The notes beneath the pieces are model-generated. The model worked only from the letters and a program-made list of their open reading frames with translations, was not told where the DNA came from and made no database searches. Source: Phycisphaerales bacterium UBA5793 (GTDB lineage: Bacteria > Planctomycetota > Phycisphaerae > Phycisphaerales > UBA5793). Taken from it: a stretch of 64,000 bases of DNA. Position 1 is the stretch's first letter. Each line of letters opens with the position of its first letter. Made by a program: the position numbers and the translations under genes. This document shows, in pieces, positions 43,958-54,534 of this stretch. The DNA is taken from positions 62,001 through 126,000 of the forward strand of contig DIDT01000063.1 of assembly GCA_002418285.1 (NCBI GenBank), written 5' to 3'.

Positions 43958-44507
43958 ACTCCTCGCGCAGCAGGCCATAGACCCATTGGTCCAGAAAGTG
44001 GCCCTCGATGAGATGGTGCTTGCGCAAGGTGCCTTCGTGTGTGAAGCCCAGGCTCTCGACGATGGAGCGCGAAGGTTCGTTGCCGACGCTGATCGTGGCA
44101 AACAGGCGAATCAACTCAGACTGCTGGAACGCCTCGTCGCAGAGCAACGCCACGGCGGCGCGGCCGAAGCCGCGCCCGCCCCACTCCTTTCCGATCTGGT
44201 AACCGATCTCGCCGTGGAGCATGCGCCAGTTGGCGCGGATGCTGACCGTTCCGACAAAGCCGATCTCCTCCGATCGAACCATCCAGCGAAAGGTCTTGAA
44301 GGCGTGGTTGCTCAGGTCATGGCCGACGGCGCCGAACCGGACGGCCAGTTCGTCAAGGGTCAGGTCGTCGTATGGATTGAACCTGCGGGCCACGGGCTCC
44401 TGACGCCACTGCCAACAGAGCGCGGCATGTTCCGGGCGAGTGCCGACCAGGCGCACCTGCGGCAGCGGTCGATCAGACGCATCGCGATGTGCCGGCGACG
44501 CACTCAC
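43932..44507 (-). CDS. GNAT acetyltransferase, RimJ/RimL-like
   Basis: 191 residues from a GTG with GGAGG at good distance. RimJ/RimL-like pattern: VRLVGTRPEHAALCWQWRQEPVARRF at the start, GFVGTVSIRANWRMLHGEIGYQIGKEWGGRGFGRAAVALLCDEAF with the acetyl-CoA loop (GRGFGRAA, Q/RxxGxG/A type), and ISVGNEPSRSIVESLGFTHEGTLRKHHLIEGHFLDQWVYGLLREEW at the end. It transfers acetyl groups to an amine, possibly an N-terminus, a sugar or a toxin; the neighbouring envelope genes permit a sugar, but this is not shown. The last residues (SLPA) lie in the right REP-like repeat. There is a 1-nt gap to the O-antigen ligase gene. Confidence 0.88.
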   Translation of the reverse strand: MSASPAHRDASDRPLPQVRLVGTRPEHAALCWQWRQEPVARRFNPYDDLTLDELAVRFGAVGHDLSNHAFKTFRWMVRSEEIGFVGTVSIRANWRMLHGEIGYQIGKEWGGRGFGRAAVALLCDEAFQQSELIRLFATISVGNEPSRSIVESLGFTHEGTLRKHHLIEGHFLDQWVYGLLREEWRPGSLPA

Positions 44508-44508
44508 T

Positions 44509-47010
44509 TCAACCTCCGTTCAATGCGTCGATCCGACTTCGAACGGCCGCGAGTTGCGATGGACTCAACTGCTTGAGCGGATCAAGCCGCATGTTGTCGT
44601 TGATCTCGAGCGTTCGTTGATAGGCGGCAAGCGCCTCGGACGTGCGGCCAGCCTCATCGAGCATTTGCGCCAGCGTCCTCCGGGCGTCCAGCCCATTGGG
44701 ATCGAGCGCCACGACGCGGTGCTGCCATTCAATCGCCTTGTCCAGCGAGCCGGCTTCGGGCGCGAGCTGGTGGCGCTCGTACCAGCGCCTCGCCGCCATC
44801 GCCGCGGCATTGGCCTCGTCGGGGCGAAGGCTGGCGAATTGTCCGGCCAGTTGGCACGCCACGGCGGCGGCCTCGTCACGGTTTGCGTTATCGCCGCGCT
44901 CATCGTGCAGCGTGGCCAGATGCATCCACAGTCGCGAGGCCTCGCGCCAGGGGATTTCGTCGAGCGGCCTGAGATGACGCGCCTGCTCGAACGCGGTCAG
45001 CGCCACGGCGACCTGGTCAACTTCCAGCCGGTGGAGCGCCTCGTCGAGAGCTGCCGCGCCCGTGGAGACAAGCCGCTGGACGCGAGGTCCATCATTGAGA
45101 CGCACGGCGGACTGGATTTCGCGCCAGGTTCCCTGAAGGTCGATTGATTCGCCGATGCGCCGCAGTTGCGATTCGGCGCGTTGCAGGTGGGCCAGCCGCT
45201 CGTTGAGATCGCGCGTGCCCCGCGCCTGGCTCAGCGCGGTCCGCACCGATCCGATGCTTTCCAGCGCTGCGTGGGCCGTCCGCAGATGGCTCTGAATCCG
45301 CGCGGTGGGCAGGACCACGGCAACCAGATGCCCGGCGACAACCGCTGCCACGACGACGAGGGCCAGCATCGCCGGCGGCGCGCCCCGCCTTGCGCGATGC
45401 TCGGCAGCGCGATTCAACTTCCCCGATGCCGTGCCCAGCAGCAGCATGACCACCACCGCTGATCCGGGCTGGGTCAACGTCATTTCAATCTGCGAGTGGA
45501 GCAGGACGACCGTCAACGCCGCCCACACCGCCCAGCGCAGCAGTCCGAGCGAAACGTGGCGCACAATGAAAGCCACAAGCGCCACGGTAGTGGCCATGCC
45601 AATGAGCGAGAGCGGCATGAGCAGCACATCGTAGTCGATGAAGAACGCGCGACGGTTGAGGAACCACGCTGCACCACCCGCGAGCACTGCGAGAGCGACT
45701 GCATTGAGCCAGACCGTTCTGGTTGACGGCGCTGCCGCCAGGGCATGCTCACGTGATGTTGATTCGGCAGGTGGCGCGCTCTCGACGGCATCGCCCGACT
45801 CCGACGCCAGCCCTTCACTCATTACCGCAACGGGCGCCGCCCGCCGCAGGAGCTCGAGAGTCAACACAATCCATGCCCCCGCCAGCACCCCGCCGCCGGC
45901 GAGCCAGTCAGCAAAGACACTGTGCGGACTGGCGACTTCTTCGGGGCTGAGCAGGGGTCGCACGAGCAGGTAGGCATTCTGGAATCCGCCCGGGCCGACG
46001 CCGGTGAGCGGATGAGCGGCGAACATCCGCGCCGCGCCGGTCCAGTACTGCCAGCGAAAGAGCAGGCTGTATCCATCGATGCCCTGGAGCGAATCGGGAA
46101 AGAGCATGCCGCGCAGGGCGGTAACGACGAGGGCGAGTGCGATCAGGCCAATGGTCAGCGATGCGGTGTGCGGACGCACGTGCTGCTTCCAGCGGCGAGG
46201 CATCAGGCACATCGCCGCCAGCATCAGGCCGATGACCGCGGCCGCCACGGCGCCTTTGGAGAATGAAACCGTCAGCCCCGCCAGCGCGGCGGCAGCGACG
46301 ATGATTGCAATCCCCAGCCAGCCGCTTTGAAGCTTCGATCGCGCGACAGCCAGAGCCGCGCCGACCCAGAACGTCGCGAGCATCGCCATCAGCGATCCGT
46401 ACACGTTTGAGAGCGAGAGCCAGCCGGTCGCTTCGCGCTGCGTGAGGCGGCGGAAATAGATCTCGGCAGCGCTGCTGCCCGGCTCCCATCCCTGCGATTC
46501 GAGCAGTGTGGTCTTGTTCTGTTCGAAGGAGCGCAGCGTATCGCCGTATTCAATAGTGACCTGGTAGACGCCCTTGATGGCCAGTGGAATGGTGAGCGCC
46601 ACTGCGGCTCCAAGCAACACAATGCGCCAGCGCACATCGCGAGCAAGGTGGGCAGCGCCGACCGCCGTGGCCATCGCGCCGATCCACTGAGAGCCGACGC
46701 GCATCTGCTCGGCGTGGTTCCAGCCGTGCCACGCAAGGATGGGAATCGGCAGAAGGAAGAGCACGAGCAGCTTGAGATCGATCCCGCGCCGATCGACGGC
46801 CTCGGCTCCGAGCGCCTGCAGACAACCAAGCAGCGCCATGGCGTCGAGCACGACCGACCCTGCGGGGCCGAGCCCTTCCAGCGGCACGGGCAATACGCGC
46901 GGATCGATGGCAAAGAACGGATTGGAAGCGATGACGACCAGCCCGCGCAGCACCGCCGGCGCCGCCAGCAGCACGAAGGCCGCACCGCGCAAAACCGACG
47001 AGACTCTCAC
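44509..47010 (-). CDS. O-antigen ligase-like membrane protein with C-terminal TPR region
   Basis: 833 residues from a GTG that overlaps the stop of the MraY-like gene (GTGA). Residues 1 to about 400 hold nine or ten helices and the Wzy_C loop AAHPLTGVGPGGFQNAYLLVRPLLSPEEVASPHSVFADWLAGGG, close to O-antigen ligase/polymerase proteins. Further helices at 430-560 precede a soluble part with helical repeats (ALTAFEQARHLRPLDEIPWREASRLWMHLATLHDERGD..., LDKAIEWQHRVVALDPNGLDARRTLAQMLDEAGRTSEALAAYQRTLEI), which are TPR-like. The fusion of ligase and TPR occurs in planctomycetes and others. It probably polymerises or ligates a surface glycan; the TPR part could recruit partners. Confidence 0.82.
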   Translation of the reverse strand: MRVSSVLRGAAFVLLAAPAVLRGLVVIASNPFFAIDPRVLPVPLEGLGPAGSVVLDAMALLGCLQALGAEAVDRRGIDLKLLVLFLLPIPILAWHGWNHAEQMRVGSQWIGAMATAVGAAHLARDVRWRIVLLGAAVALTIPLAIKGVYQVTIEYGDTLRSFEQNKTTLLESQGWEPGSSAAEIYFRRLTQREATGWLSLSNVYGSLMAMLATFWVGAALAVARSKLQSGWLGIAIIVAAAALAGLTVSFSKGAVAAAVIGLMLAAMCLMPRRWKQHVRPHTASLTIGLIALALVVTALRGMLFPDSLQGIDGYSLLFRWQYWTGAARMFAAHPLTGVGPGGFQNAYLLVRPLLSPEEVASPHSVFADWLAGGGVLAGAWIVLTLELLRRAAPVAVMSEGLASESGDAVESAPPAESTSREHALAAAPSTRTVWLNAVALAVLAGGAAWFLNRRAFFIDYDVLLMPLSLIGMATTVALVAFIVRHVSLGLLRWAVWAALTVVLLHSQIEMTLTQPGSAVVVMLLLGTASGKLNRAAEHRARRGAPPAMLALVVVAAVVAGHLVAVVLPTARIQSHLRTAHAALESIGSVRTALSQARGTRDLNERLAHLQRAESQLRRIGESIDLQGTWREIQSAVRLNDGPRVQRLVSTGAAALDEALHRLEVDQVAVALTAFEQARHLRPLDEIPWREASRLWMHLATLHDERGDNANRDEAAAVACQLAGQFASLRPDEANAAAMAARRWYERHQLAPEAGSLDKAIEWQHRVVALDPNGLDARRTLAQMLDEAGRTSEALAAYQRTLEINDNMRLDPLKQLSPSQLAAVRSRIDALNGG

Positions 47011-48194
47011 GACGACGCCCCTCGACCCGCGGCTGCCTCGATCGCCCGCTCGTAGATACCGAGCACAATCAACGTGATGACGACTTGAGCCCCGGCCAGC
47101 GCCGCCATCCAGCCGTGTACCAGGTGACCGAGATAGATGCCCGTCAAGCCCGTTGTCAGCGTGACGCCGTAGACGACCATGAGCATCATTCGCACACTCA
47201 GGCCGCGCTTGACGAGGCGGTGCGAAAAATGCTGCTGATCGCCGACGAAGGGACTGTGTCCCTGGCTGAGACGGATCGTCACCACGGCGAGCAGGTCATA
47301 AATCGGCACGGCGAGAACGATCAGCGGCATGAAGACGCCGTACCACGCCGAGGTGCTCTGCGGATCGACATACGTCGTGCGAACGGTGAGAAACCCGAGC
47401 AGGAACCCGACCACGAGCGAGCCGCCATCGCCCATGAAGATGCTCGCCGGTGGGAAGTTGAAACAGAGAAACCCGAGCAGCGCGCCGACGAGCAGTGCCA
47501 GCAGAGCCGCAATGAACCACTGACCATTGAGCAGTGCTGCGGTCAGGAAAAGCGCTGCTGCAATGCACGAAACACCGCCGGCCAGCCCGTCCATGTTGTC
47601 CATGAAGTTGATGGCGTTGGTCACGACGACGAGCCAGAGGATGGTGAGCAGCACCGAAGGCCATGGGGCGACGGCCGCGAGTCCGGGCGTCGTGTCCAGC
47701 AGTGTGAGCAGACGACTCGATTCATTCAGATCAAATGGAAAAAGCACAACGAACCCGGCAAGAACGAACTGCACGCTCAGTTTCACCCACGGCCCGAGCG
47801 GGCGGCGGTCATCCACCAGACCCAGCAGGTGCATGCCCACCAGCGCCAGAGCCAGCGCGACAGCCATCGGTGTGCGCTCGACGACGCCGGGCAGGTGTTC
47901 TCTAAGCGACGGGATCAGGCTCGCGATGGTGTCTTCGGGTACGAGTCGCAGCACGAGCACGCCGAGGATGAGCGGCGTGAGCACCGCGGCAACGATCGCG
48001 ATGCCGCCGATATTCGGGATGTGCCGGACGATGGGCTTGGTGTGCCCGGCGGCGCCTTGTGAATCGAGTCGGCCCAAACGCATGCCAAGCCGCCGCAACC
48101 ACCACGTCAGCGGCCAGGAAAGCGCCAGAGCAGCCGGAATCAGGCACAACACCGCAGCGATCACGGCGGGATTGTAGCCGAGGGATCGAATCAA
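47007..48194 (-). CDS. MraY/WecA-family glycosyl-1-phosphate transferase
   Basis: 395 residues, start TTG 48194 (a GTG ten codons later is an alternative). Ten or eleven transmembrane helices. Active-site motifs: LALVGMHLLGLVDDRRPLGPWVKLSVQ with the catalytic DD, TNAINFMDNMDGLAGG, FMGDGGSLVVGF, and DQQHFSHRLVKRG (HxxxHR-like loop). These mark WecA-type enzymes that transfer a sugar 1-phosphate from a UDP-sugar to undecaprenyl phosphate, the first step of a lipid-linked polysaccharide. The GHTKPIVRHIPNIGGIAI segment is WecA-like more than MraY-like. It lies between ggt and the O-antigen ligase/TPR gene. Confidence 0.9.
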   Translation of the reverse strand: MIRSLGYNPAVIAAVLCLIPAALALSWPLTWWLRRLGMRLGRLDSQGAAGHTKPIVRHIPNIGGIAIVAAVLTPLILGVLVLRLVPEDTIASLIPSLREHLPGVVERTPMAVALALALVGMHLLGLVDDRRPLGPWVKLSVQFVLAGFVVLFPFDLNESSRLLTLLDTTPGLAAVAPWPSVLLTILWLVVVTNAINFMDNMDGLAGGVSCIAAALFLTAALLNGQWFIAALLALLVGALLGFLCFNFPPASIFMGDGGSLVVGFLLGFLTVRTTYVDPQSTSAWYGVFMPLIVLAVPIYDLLAVVTIRLSQGHSPFVGDQQHFSHRLVKRGLSVRMMLMVVYGVTLTTGLTGIYLGHLVHGWMAALAGAQVVITLIVLGIYERAIEAAAGRGASS

Positions 48195-48218
48195 TCGGCT
48201 GCGCGCGCCCTCATCGGG

Positions 48219-49955
48219 TCACCACCCCGCCGGCGCGCCGCCCTTGCGCGGGTCGCTGGCGGCTGTCCAGCCGTCGTTGCTCCATCGAATCAACTGGACG
48301 ACACCGACATCTTCGCGTCGGCCGACGACATGACCGTATTGACCCATAGCGTCGATGGCCGCCTCGTCGGTCCAGCCATCCTCGAACTGCAGCACATCGG
48401 GCATCCACTGATGGTGGAAGCGCGGTGCAGAGACCGCATCACTCGCAGACCAGTCGAACACGAGTACATCGAGCAGCGCCTGGAGCGAACCTGAGATGAT
48501 CCGCGGCCCACCCGAGGCGCCGACCACGACCTCGACGCGCCCATCGGCTCCAACCACGATCGTCGGGGACATGCTCGACAGCGGCCACTTGCCGGCCTGC
48601 GGGAGGTTGCGCTCGGATTGCTGCAGGCCGAAGGCGTTGCGCTCCCCGGGGATGGTCAGGAAGTCATCCATCTCGTTGTTGAGCATGAAGCCGAATTCGG
48701 CAACCGGCAAGAGTGAACCGAACTCGAGGTTGATCGTTTCGGTGCAGGCGACGGCGTTGCCCCACTGATCGATCACGCCGAGATGGCTCGTGCCCGAGTC
48801 CCTGGGAAGCTGCTCGCGGCTGCCGTAGGCTTCAGGTGACTGCGTGCGATCGAGTTTGATGCGCGCGGCGATTCGATCAAGGTAGCCGCTGCTCAACAAG
48901 CTCGACGTTGGAACGGTTACAAATCGATCATCGCCAAGCCATTCCGCCCGGTCGGCAAAGGCGTGCTTCATCGCCTCCACGACGAGGTGAATGTACTGCG
49001 GCGAACCCCGCGTGGTGGTCGCGAGATCGCTCCATCGCCGTTCGAGCAGGCCGAGCGTTTCGAGCATGGCAATCCCGCCGCTGGACGGCAGCGGCATGGC
49101 CAGCACTGTGCGACCTCGAAAGTTCCCTTGCAATGGCCTGCCGACGCGCGGCTCGTAGCGAGCGAGATCGCCGCGAGACATCTGCGGACAGGAGTCAGCA
49201 ATCGCCCGAGCAATCTCACCCGAATAAAACACCGCTGCGCCATCGCGCGCGATGAGACGCAATGTCTGGGCCAGTTCGGGCTGGCGGAGAATCTGCCCGA
49301 CTGTCGGCGTGGATCCGAAGAGGAACCGCCGCCTGAACCAGTCGAAGCGCTCGCGGCCGACGAGATCGATCCACTCGGGATGTTCGGCCAGGTCGTCAAT
49401 CACTTCCCGTGAACTGGCGACGTAGTCGGCGTCGATCGCGAACCCCTGCTCCGCCGCTTTGATTGCGGGCCCGAGAATGGTGGCCCGATCAAGTGTGCCG
49501 TAGTTGTCCAGCGCGGTGAGCAGGCCCGCGACCGTTCCCGGCACGCCGACGGCATTGGGGCCATAGCGCGAGGCGAACGGCACATCGAGTTGAACGTAGT
49601 AGTCCGGACCAACGGCTGCGGGCGATTTCTCCCGGTAGGTGATCGCCACGTCCTGCGCGGGCATCGGGTCATCCGCCGCCATGTGAATGACCATGAATCC
49701 CCCACCACCAAGACCACAGCTATAGGGCCGCACGACCGCGAGACAGAAACTGGTCGCGACGGCGGCATCGACGGCATTGCCGCCGCGCTGAAGCATCTCC
49801 AGCCCAGCCTGCGACGCGATGGCATGATCAGCGGCTATGACGCCCCGGGTGTAGACAGCGCCGGCATCAACCGGCTGCGACTGGGTCACGGCGCAGCCAG
49901 AAGCACACCCCGCAATCACGAGAGTCAGTGTTGCAAGAGTGATCGGTCGTGTCAT
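48219..49955 (-). CDS. ggt: Gamma-glutamyltranspeptidase, lipoprotein-type signal
   Basis: 578 residues, the family's normal size. MTRPITLATLTLVIAGCASGC has a lipobox IAGC (Cys17), so the enzyme is probably membrane-anchored in the periplasm. Family motifs: AADHAIASQAGLEMLQRGGNAVDAAVAT, YSCGLGGGGFMVI, the autocatalytic cleavage and nucleophile site DSGTSHLGVIDQWGNAVA with Thr389, and SMSPTIV...GASGGPRIISG. It cleaves the gamma-glutamyl bond of glutathione and related peptides. The ribosome binding site lies in a dispersed 19-nt repeat (49959-49977). It follows accC by 45 nt but a functional link is not evident. Confidence 0.93.
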   Translation of the reverse strand: MTRPITLATLTLVIAGCASGCAVTQSQPVDAGAVYTRGVIAADHAIASQAGLEMLQRGGNAVDAAVATSFCLAVVRPYSCGLGGGGFMVIHMAADDPMPAQDVAITYREKSPAAVGPDYYVQLDVPFASRYGPNAVGVPGTVAGLLTALDNYGTLDRATILGPAIKAAEQGFAIDADYVASSREVIDDLAEHPEWIDLVGRERFDWFRRRFLFGSTPTVGQILRQPELAQTLRLIARDGAAVFYSGEIARAIADSCPQMSRGDLARYEPRVGRPLQGNFRGRTVLAMPLPSSGGIAMLETLGLLERRWSDLATTTRGSPQYIHLVVEAMKHAFADRAEWLGDDRFVTVPTSSLLSSGYLDRIAARIKLDRTQSPEAYGSREQLPRDSGTSHLGVIDQWGNAVACTETINLEFGSLLPVAEFGFMLNNEMDDFLTIPGERNAFGLQQSERNLPQAGKWPLSSMSPTIVVGADGRVEVVVGASGGPRIISGSLQALLDVLVFDWSASDAVSAPRFHHQWMPDVLQFEDGWTDEAAIDAMGQYGHVVGRREDVGVVQLIRWSNDGWTAASDPRKGGAPAGW

Positions 49956-49958
49956 GGT

Positions 49959-49977
49959 TTCGTCCTCGCTGGCGCGT
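49959..49977. repeat. 19-nt dispersed repeat copy at the ggt start
   Basis: TTCGTCCTCGCTGGCGCGT is identical to 19955-19973 in the inverted repeat upstream of pqiA. On the minus strand its complement contains GAGGACGAA, which serves as the ribosome binding site 3-10 nt before the ggt ATG. Confidence 0.6.
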
Positions 49978-50000
49978 GCGACCGGTTCGAAACCACTGTT

Positions 50001-51344
<1,344 letters not shown>

Positions 51345-51403
51345 TGGGCGTGGGACTCAAATCCTGGGGCGACATGCCCGGTCAAGAGGGAACAACGGGA
51401 GAA

Positions 51404-51874
51404 TCACTGCAGGCGGAACAACGGCTGGCCGTACTCGACCGCGTCGCCGTCGTTGACGAGCACTTCGGCAATGGTGCCGCGGCATTCCGCCTTGATCTCG
51501 TTGAAGACCTTCATCGCCTCAATGAGACACACAACGGTCGAGTCGGAAACCTTGCCGCCGGCGCTGATAAAGGGCTCGGCGTCGGGATTGGGGCGCGAGT
51601 AAAACGTGCCGACCATCGGGCTCTTGATGAAGTTGCCTTCGGCCGCACCCGCGGAGTGTTTGGAGGTTTCGGCCGATGGAGCAGCCGCTGCAGCCTGTGG
51701 CTGGAGCGGCGCTGGCGCAGCGGCGGGCGAGGCGCTCATCGTCACCTGCGGCGCGGCAAAGGCGCCGGCGCGGCGGATCGTTACGCTCTGGTCGCCGTCG
51801 GCGACGTCGAGTTCGACGATCTCGTGGTCCACCATCATCTTGATGAAGTCTTCGATGGTTTTGCGATCGATCAT
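51404..51874 (-). CDS. accB: Biotin carboxyl carrier protein AccB
   Basis: 156 residues. N-terminal IEDFIKMMVDHEIVELDVADGDQSVTIRR, an Ala/Pro-rich linker (about 40-75), then the biotinyl domain with VCLIEAMKVFNEIKAE, Lys122 in the EAMK motif carrying biotin, and the BCCP thumb SPMVGTFYSRPNPDAEPF characteristic of true AccB. The biotin swings between AccC and the carboxyltransferase. Biotin synthase-pathway gene bioF is elsewhere in the window. No efp gene lies before accB, as often seen; an M24 peptidase gene does. Confidence 0.97.
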   Translation of the reverse strand: MIDRKTIEDFIKMMVDHEIVELDVADGDQSVTIRRAGAFAAPQVTMSASPAAAPAPLQPQAAAAAPSAETSKHSAGAAEGNFIKSPMVGTFYSRPNPDAEPFISAGGKVSDSTVVCLIEAMKVFNEIKAECRGTIAEVLVNDGDAVEYGQPLFRLQ

Positions 51875-51946
51875 GATTGTCGTTTACACCCCTGAGTTGC
51901 TGAGTTCTTCGTCAAAGATCATCAGTCGCTGAATCACCGCATCACT

Positions 51947-53074
51947 CTAAAGCAGGATTGCAGTGTCGATTCCCTTAGGCCAGTCCGAAAGCACGCGGCG
52001 CCCCTTGGCCGTCACGAGCACATCATCTTCAATTCGCACGCCGCCGACACCCGGCAGATAGATCCCCGGCTCGACGGTCACGATCATTCCCGGCTCGAGC
52101 AGGTCCCTGGGTCCACTGCGCGGCGAGAGGCTCGGCCCCTCGTGAATGTCCAGACCGATGCCGTGGCCGAGACCATGGCCGTAGTACTCACCATAGCCGG
52201 CCCCATCAATGATGCGACGGGCGACGGCGTCAACTTGCTTGCACGATGCCCCGCCGTGAATCGCGTCGATCGCCGCCAGCTGCGCGTCGAGCACAATGGC
52301 GTAGATGGTGCGAATCTTCTTGGGCATCGACCCGATGCCCCAGGTGCGCGTCATGTCGGAGCAGTAACCCTCGACTCGAGCGCCCCAGTCGATGAGCAGC
52401 GGCTTTCCGCTGGTCAGTTTGACCTTGCTTGATGGTCGATAGTGAGGCTTGGAGCTGTTTGCCTTGGCTGAGACGTTGGTGCCGAACGCCGGGCCGTCCG
52501 CCCCGCGCTTTTTCATCTCAAATTCCAGCCGACCGGCGATGTCCGCTTCACTCTGACCCACCCGCAGATCGGCAAAGGTGGCCCCTAGGGCCTCCTGCTG
52601 ACACCGAATTGCCTTGCGGATGATTGCCAGTTCGACATCATCCTTGATGATGCGCAACTTGCTCAGCAGGCCCCTGGTTTCGATGACCTTCTTGGCTCCG
52701 ACCGCCTTGGCGATCTGGGCTCGGTTGTCGAGCGTGAGATGCTCTGCCTGTACGCCGAGCTTTGCGATCTTCAGATCCCCGGCGACCTCACCGACCTTTT
52801 CGGCAATCGGCCCTTTGCGCAGCTCGATATCGAGCCACTTACCGAGCGGCTCGATTTCCTCGGCGAACCGGCTGTCGCTGATCAGCACCAGCTTCCGGGC
52901 CGTGACCAATGCGTAGCTGTCTTCCCCGCTAAACGGGGTGAGGTAGCGGATGTCGTTGGCGTTGGTGATGAGCAGCCCATCAACATTTGCCGCCTTGACA
53001 GCCGTGCGGAGACGGGAGAGGCGACTGGCGTAGTGGCTGAGCGCGGAAGTTTGCTTGGTTGAGGGGGGAGTCAT
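51947..53074 (-). CDS. M24 family Xaa-Pro peptidase
   Basis: 375 residues from the ATG at 53074; the TTG 13 codons upstream lacks support. The N-terminal creatinase-like domain (SRLRTAVKAANVDGLLITNANDIRYLTPFSGEDSYALV) precedes the pita-bread catalytic domain with dinuclear metal ligands: LIDWGARVEGYCSDMTRTW (two Asp), GHGLGHGIGLDIHEGPSL (His), GMIVTVEPGIYLPGVGGVRIEDDVLVT (two Glu). It cleaves Xaa-Pro bonds of small peptides in the cytoplasm. PepP and PepQ cannot be told apart here. It is first in a run with accB, accC and ggt; such M24-accB-accC order is widespread in bacteria. Confidence 0.92.
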   Translation of the reverse strand: MTPPSTKQTSALSHYASRLSRLRTAVKAANVDGLLITNANDIRYLTPFSGEDSYALVTARKLVLISDSRFAEEIEPLGKWLDIELRKGPIAEKVGEVAGDLKIAKLGVQAEHLTLDNRAQIAKAVGAKKVIETRGLLSKLRIIKDDVELAIIRKAIRCQQEALGATFADLRVGQSEADIAGRLEFEMKKRGADGPAFGTNVSAKANSSKPHYRPSSKVKLTSGKPLLIDWGARVEGYCSDMTRTWGIGSMPKKIRTIYAIVLDAQLAAIDAIHGGASCKQVDAVARRIIDGAGYGEYYGHGLGHGIGLDIHEGPSLSPRSGPRDLLEPGMIVTVEPGIYLPGVGGVRIEDDVLVTAKGRRVLSDWPKGIDTAILL

Positions 53075-53180
53075 TGGAGAGGCGAGTATATCGAACGGCT
53101 TCGCCTCAGCCAATTGGGGACAAAAACCACAACGCCCGCCTCCAACCAGGGCGGGCGCAAATGAAACGCATTTCAGGAAA

Positions 53181-53253
53181 TGGCCAGAGCCGGACTTGAA
53201 CCGGCGACCCCAGCATTTTCAGTGCTGTGCTCTACCAACTGAGCTATCTGGCC
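53181..53253 (-). tRNA. tRNA-Phe (GAA)
   Basis: 73 nt on the minus strand. Acceptor arms GGCCAGA/TCTGGCC pair fully, followed by discriminator A; the D arm (GCTCAGTTGGTAGAGC), the anticodon arm CAGCACTGAAAATGCTG with anticodon GAA, and the T arm CCGGTTCAAGTCCGG are complete. CCA is not encoded. It is convergent in position with neither neighbour gene: the M24 peptidase starts 107 nt further along the same strand. Confidence 0.98.
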
Positions 53254-53346
53254 GCAGCGGGAAGAATACGCGCTGCCCGCAAGGGGTCAAGCCTCGCGAC
53301 TGGACGTGCGGCGGGTCGTGGCGGGCCACCCCTATCATCTTCGCCC

Positions 53347-54522
53347 ATGTCCGCTCCAAACGTCTGGATCACCGGTGTCGGTTTGCTCACGCCGCTTGGC
53401 ACATCGGCCTGGGGCACACTGCGGGCGCTGCTCGATGGTCGCACGATCACCGATCGGCTCGAAGCTGTGACCGAGCCACTTGAGGCTGAGCAGATCATCC
53501 ACGGCACCGGCCACATCTTTGATTCGCAGCTCGGCCCCGGCGATCCCACTGCAACGCTCGCGCTGCGGGCACTGCACGAAGCAGCGAGCAGCGCCGGAAT
53601 GAACCCGGGCGATTGGGCGCACACGCCGGTCATCGTGGCCTCGAGCAAGGGGGCGATCGGGGCGCTCTTCAATCGAATGACGCGCATTCCCGCCGCCACG
53701 CTCGGACCGCATGGGTATCTCTGCTCGCTCATACAGTCACAACTCCACGCACCATCGTGCCGGGCCACCGTAGCGGCGTGCGCTTCGGGTCTGTTCGCTC
53801 TGGATGCAGCCGATCGCATGCTCCGGCAAGGCGAAGCGGAGCGCGTCGCGGTGGTGGGCGTGGAGGCATCACTTGTGCCGCTGCTCGTGTGGAGTTACCG
53901 GCGACTGGGCGTGCTGCCGCCGGTGCACAATGAGACCTATCGATGCCTGCCCCTGGATACGGAGCGCTGCGGCTTCACACTGACCGAGCAAGCCGCCGCG
54001 GTGATCATCGAATCCGGACCTCCGTCAGCAACGAGGCGAGGCGCTAACGCCATCACGCCGATGAGGCTGCACGGCGTGCGCACCGCCAATGAGGCCTGTC
54101 ACCTCATCAAGTCGCCTGGGCGTCCCGACGCACTCCGTCGGCTGTCACAGTGGGCCTGCCGTTCCTTCGGATCAATCGACCTGCTGCACCCCCACGCCAC
54201 GGCCACCGTGGAGAATGACGAAGCTGAATTGCGCGTCTACGCCGAAGCGCTGGGCGCATCCGCGGAAACGACGCCGGCATATGCCGTCAAGGGCGCCATC
54301 GGACACGGTCTGGGCGCGGCCGGAGTGGCCAGCCTGGTCGTCGCGTGCCTGATCGCACGTTGCGGCCGCGTGCCGCCCATGCCGTGGCTCACATCACCAA
54401 TAGAAACGCCATTGCCGATTTTCCGAGATGACCGACCAGGCGTGTTTCGCAGACACGCGATTTTCGCGAGTGGGTTCGGCGGCCACACGGCCGCGGCGGT
54501 CATCGAAGCCGATTCGGATTGA
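53347..54522 (+). CDS. Beta-ketoacyl-ACP synthase, FabF-like
   Basis: 391 residues from the ATG at 53347; the longer open frame upstream runs through the tRNA. The thiolase-fold condensing enzyme motifs are intact: WITGVGLLTPLGTSAWGTLRALLDG, the nucleophile C145 in VAACASGLFALDAADRML, H283 in LHPHATATVENDEAEL, K315 and H320 in YAVKGAIGHGLGAAG. It therefore should catalyse decarboxylative condensation. It is shorter than FabF and the surrounding sequence (ACASG for ACATS, HATAT for HGTST) is divergent, so it may serve a specialised fatty acid or polyketide. No acyl carrier protein or other fab gene is next to it; it is convergent with dapL (12-nt gap). Confidence 0.85.
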   Translation: MSAPNVWITGVGLLTPLGTSAWGTLRALLDGRTITDRLEAVTEPLEAEQIIHGTGHIFDSQLGPGDPTATLALRALHEAASSAGMNPGDWAHTPVIVASSKGAIGALFNRMTRIPAATLGPHGYLCSLIQSQLHAPSCRATVAACASGLFALDAADRMLRQGEAERVAVVGVEASLVPLLVWSYRRLGVLPPVHNETYRCLPLDTERCGFTLTEQAAAVIIESGPPSATRRGANAITPMRLHGVRTANEACHLIKSPGRPDALRRLSQWACRSFGSIDLLHPHATATVENDEAELRVYAEALGASAETTPAYAVKGAIGHGLGAAGVASLVVACLIARCGRVPPMPWLTSPIETPLPIFRDDRPGVFRRHAIFASGFGGHTAAAVIEADSD

Positions 54523-54534
54523 TCTCAGCGGCGC

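Noticed and set aside
43173..44101. Short frames ending in RTPRLWAEFDVG in both REP-like repeats
   Set aside because: They are read through the repeats themselves and have no start signals; the shared ending comes from the palindrome sequence.
47085..48062. Plus-strand frame opposite the MraY/WecA-type gene
   Set aside because: Low-complexity antisense translation with many Glu, His and Gln; the minus-strand protein has all active-site motifs.
53227..53346. Upstream extension of the ketoacyl synthase frame
   Set aside because: It runs into the tRNA-Phe gene; the conserved protein begins at ATG 53347.
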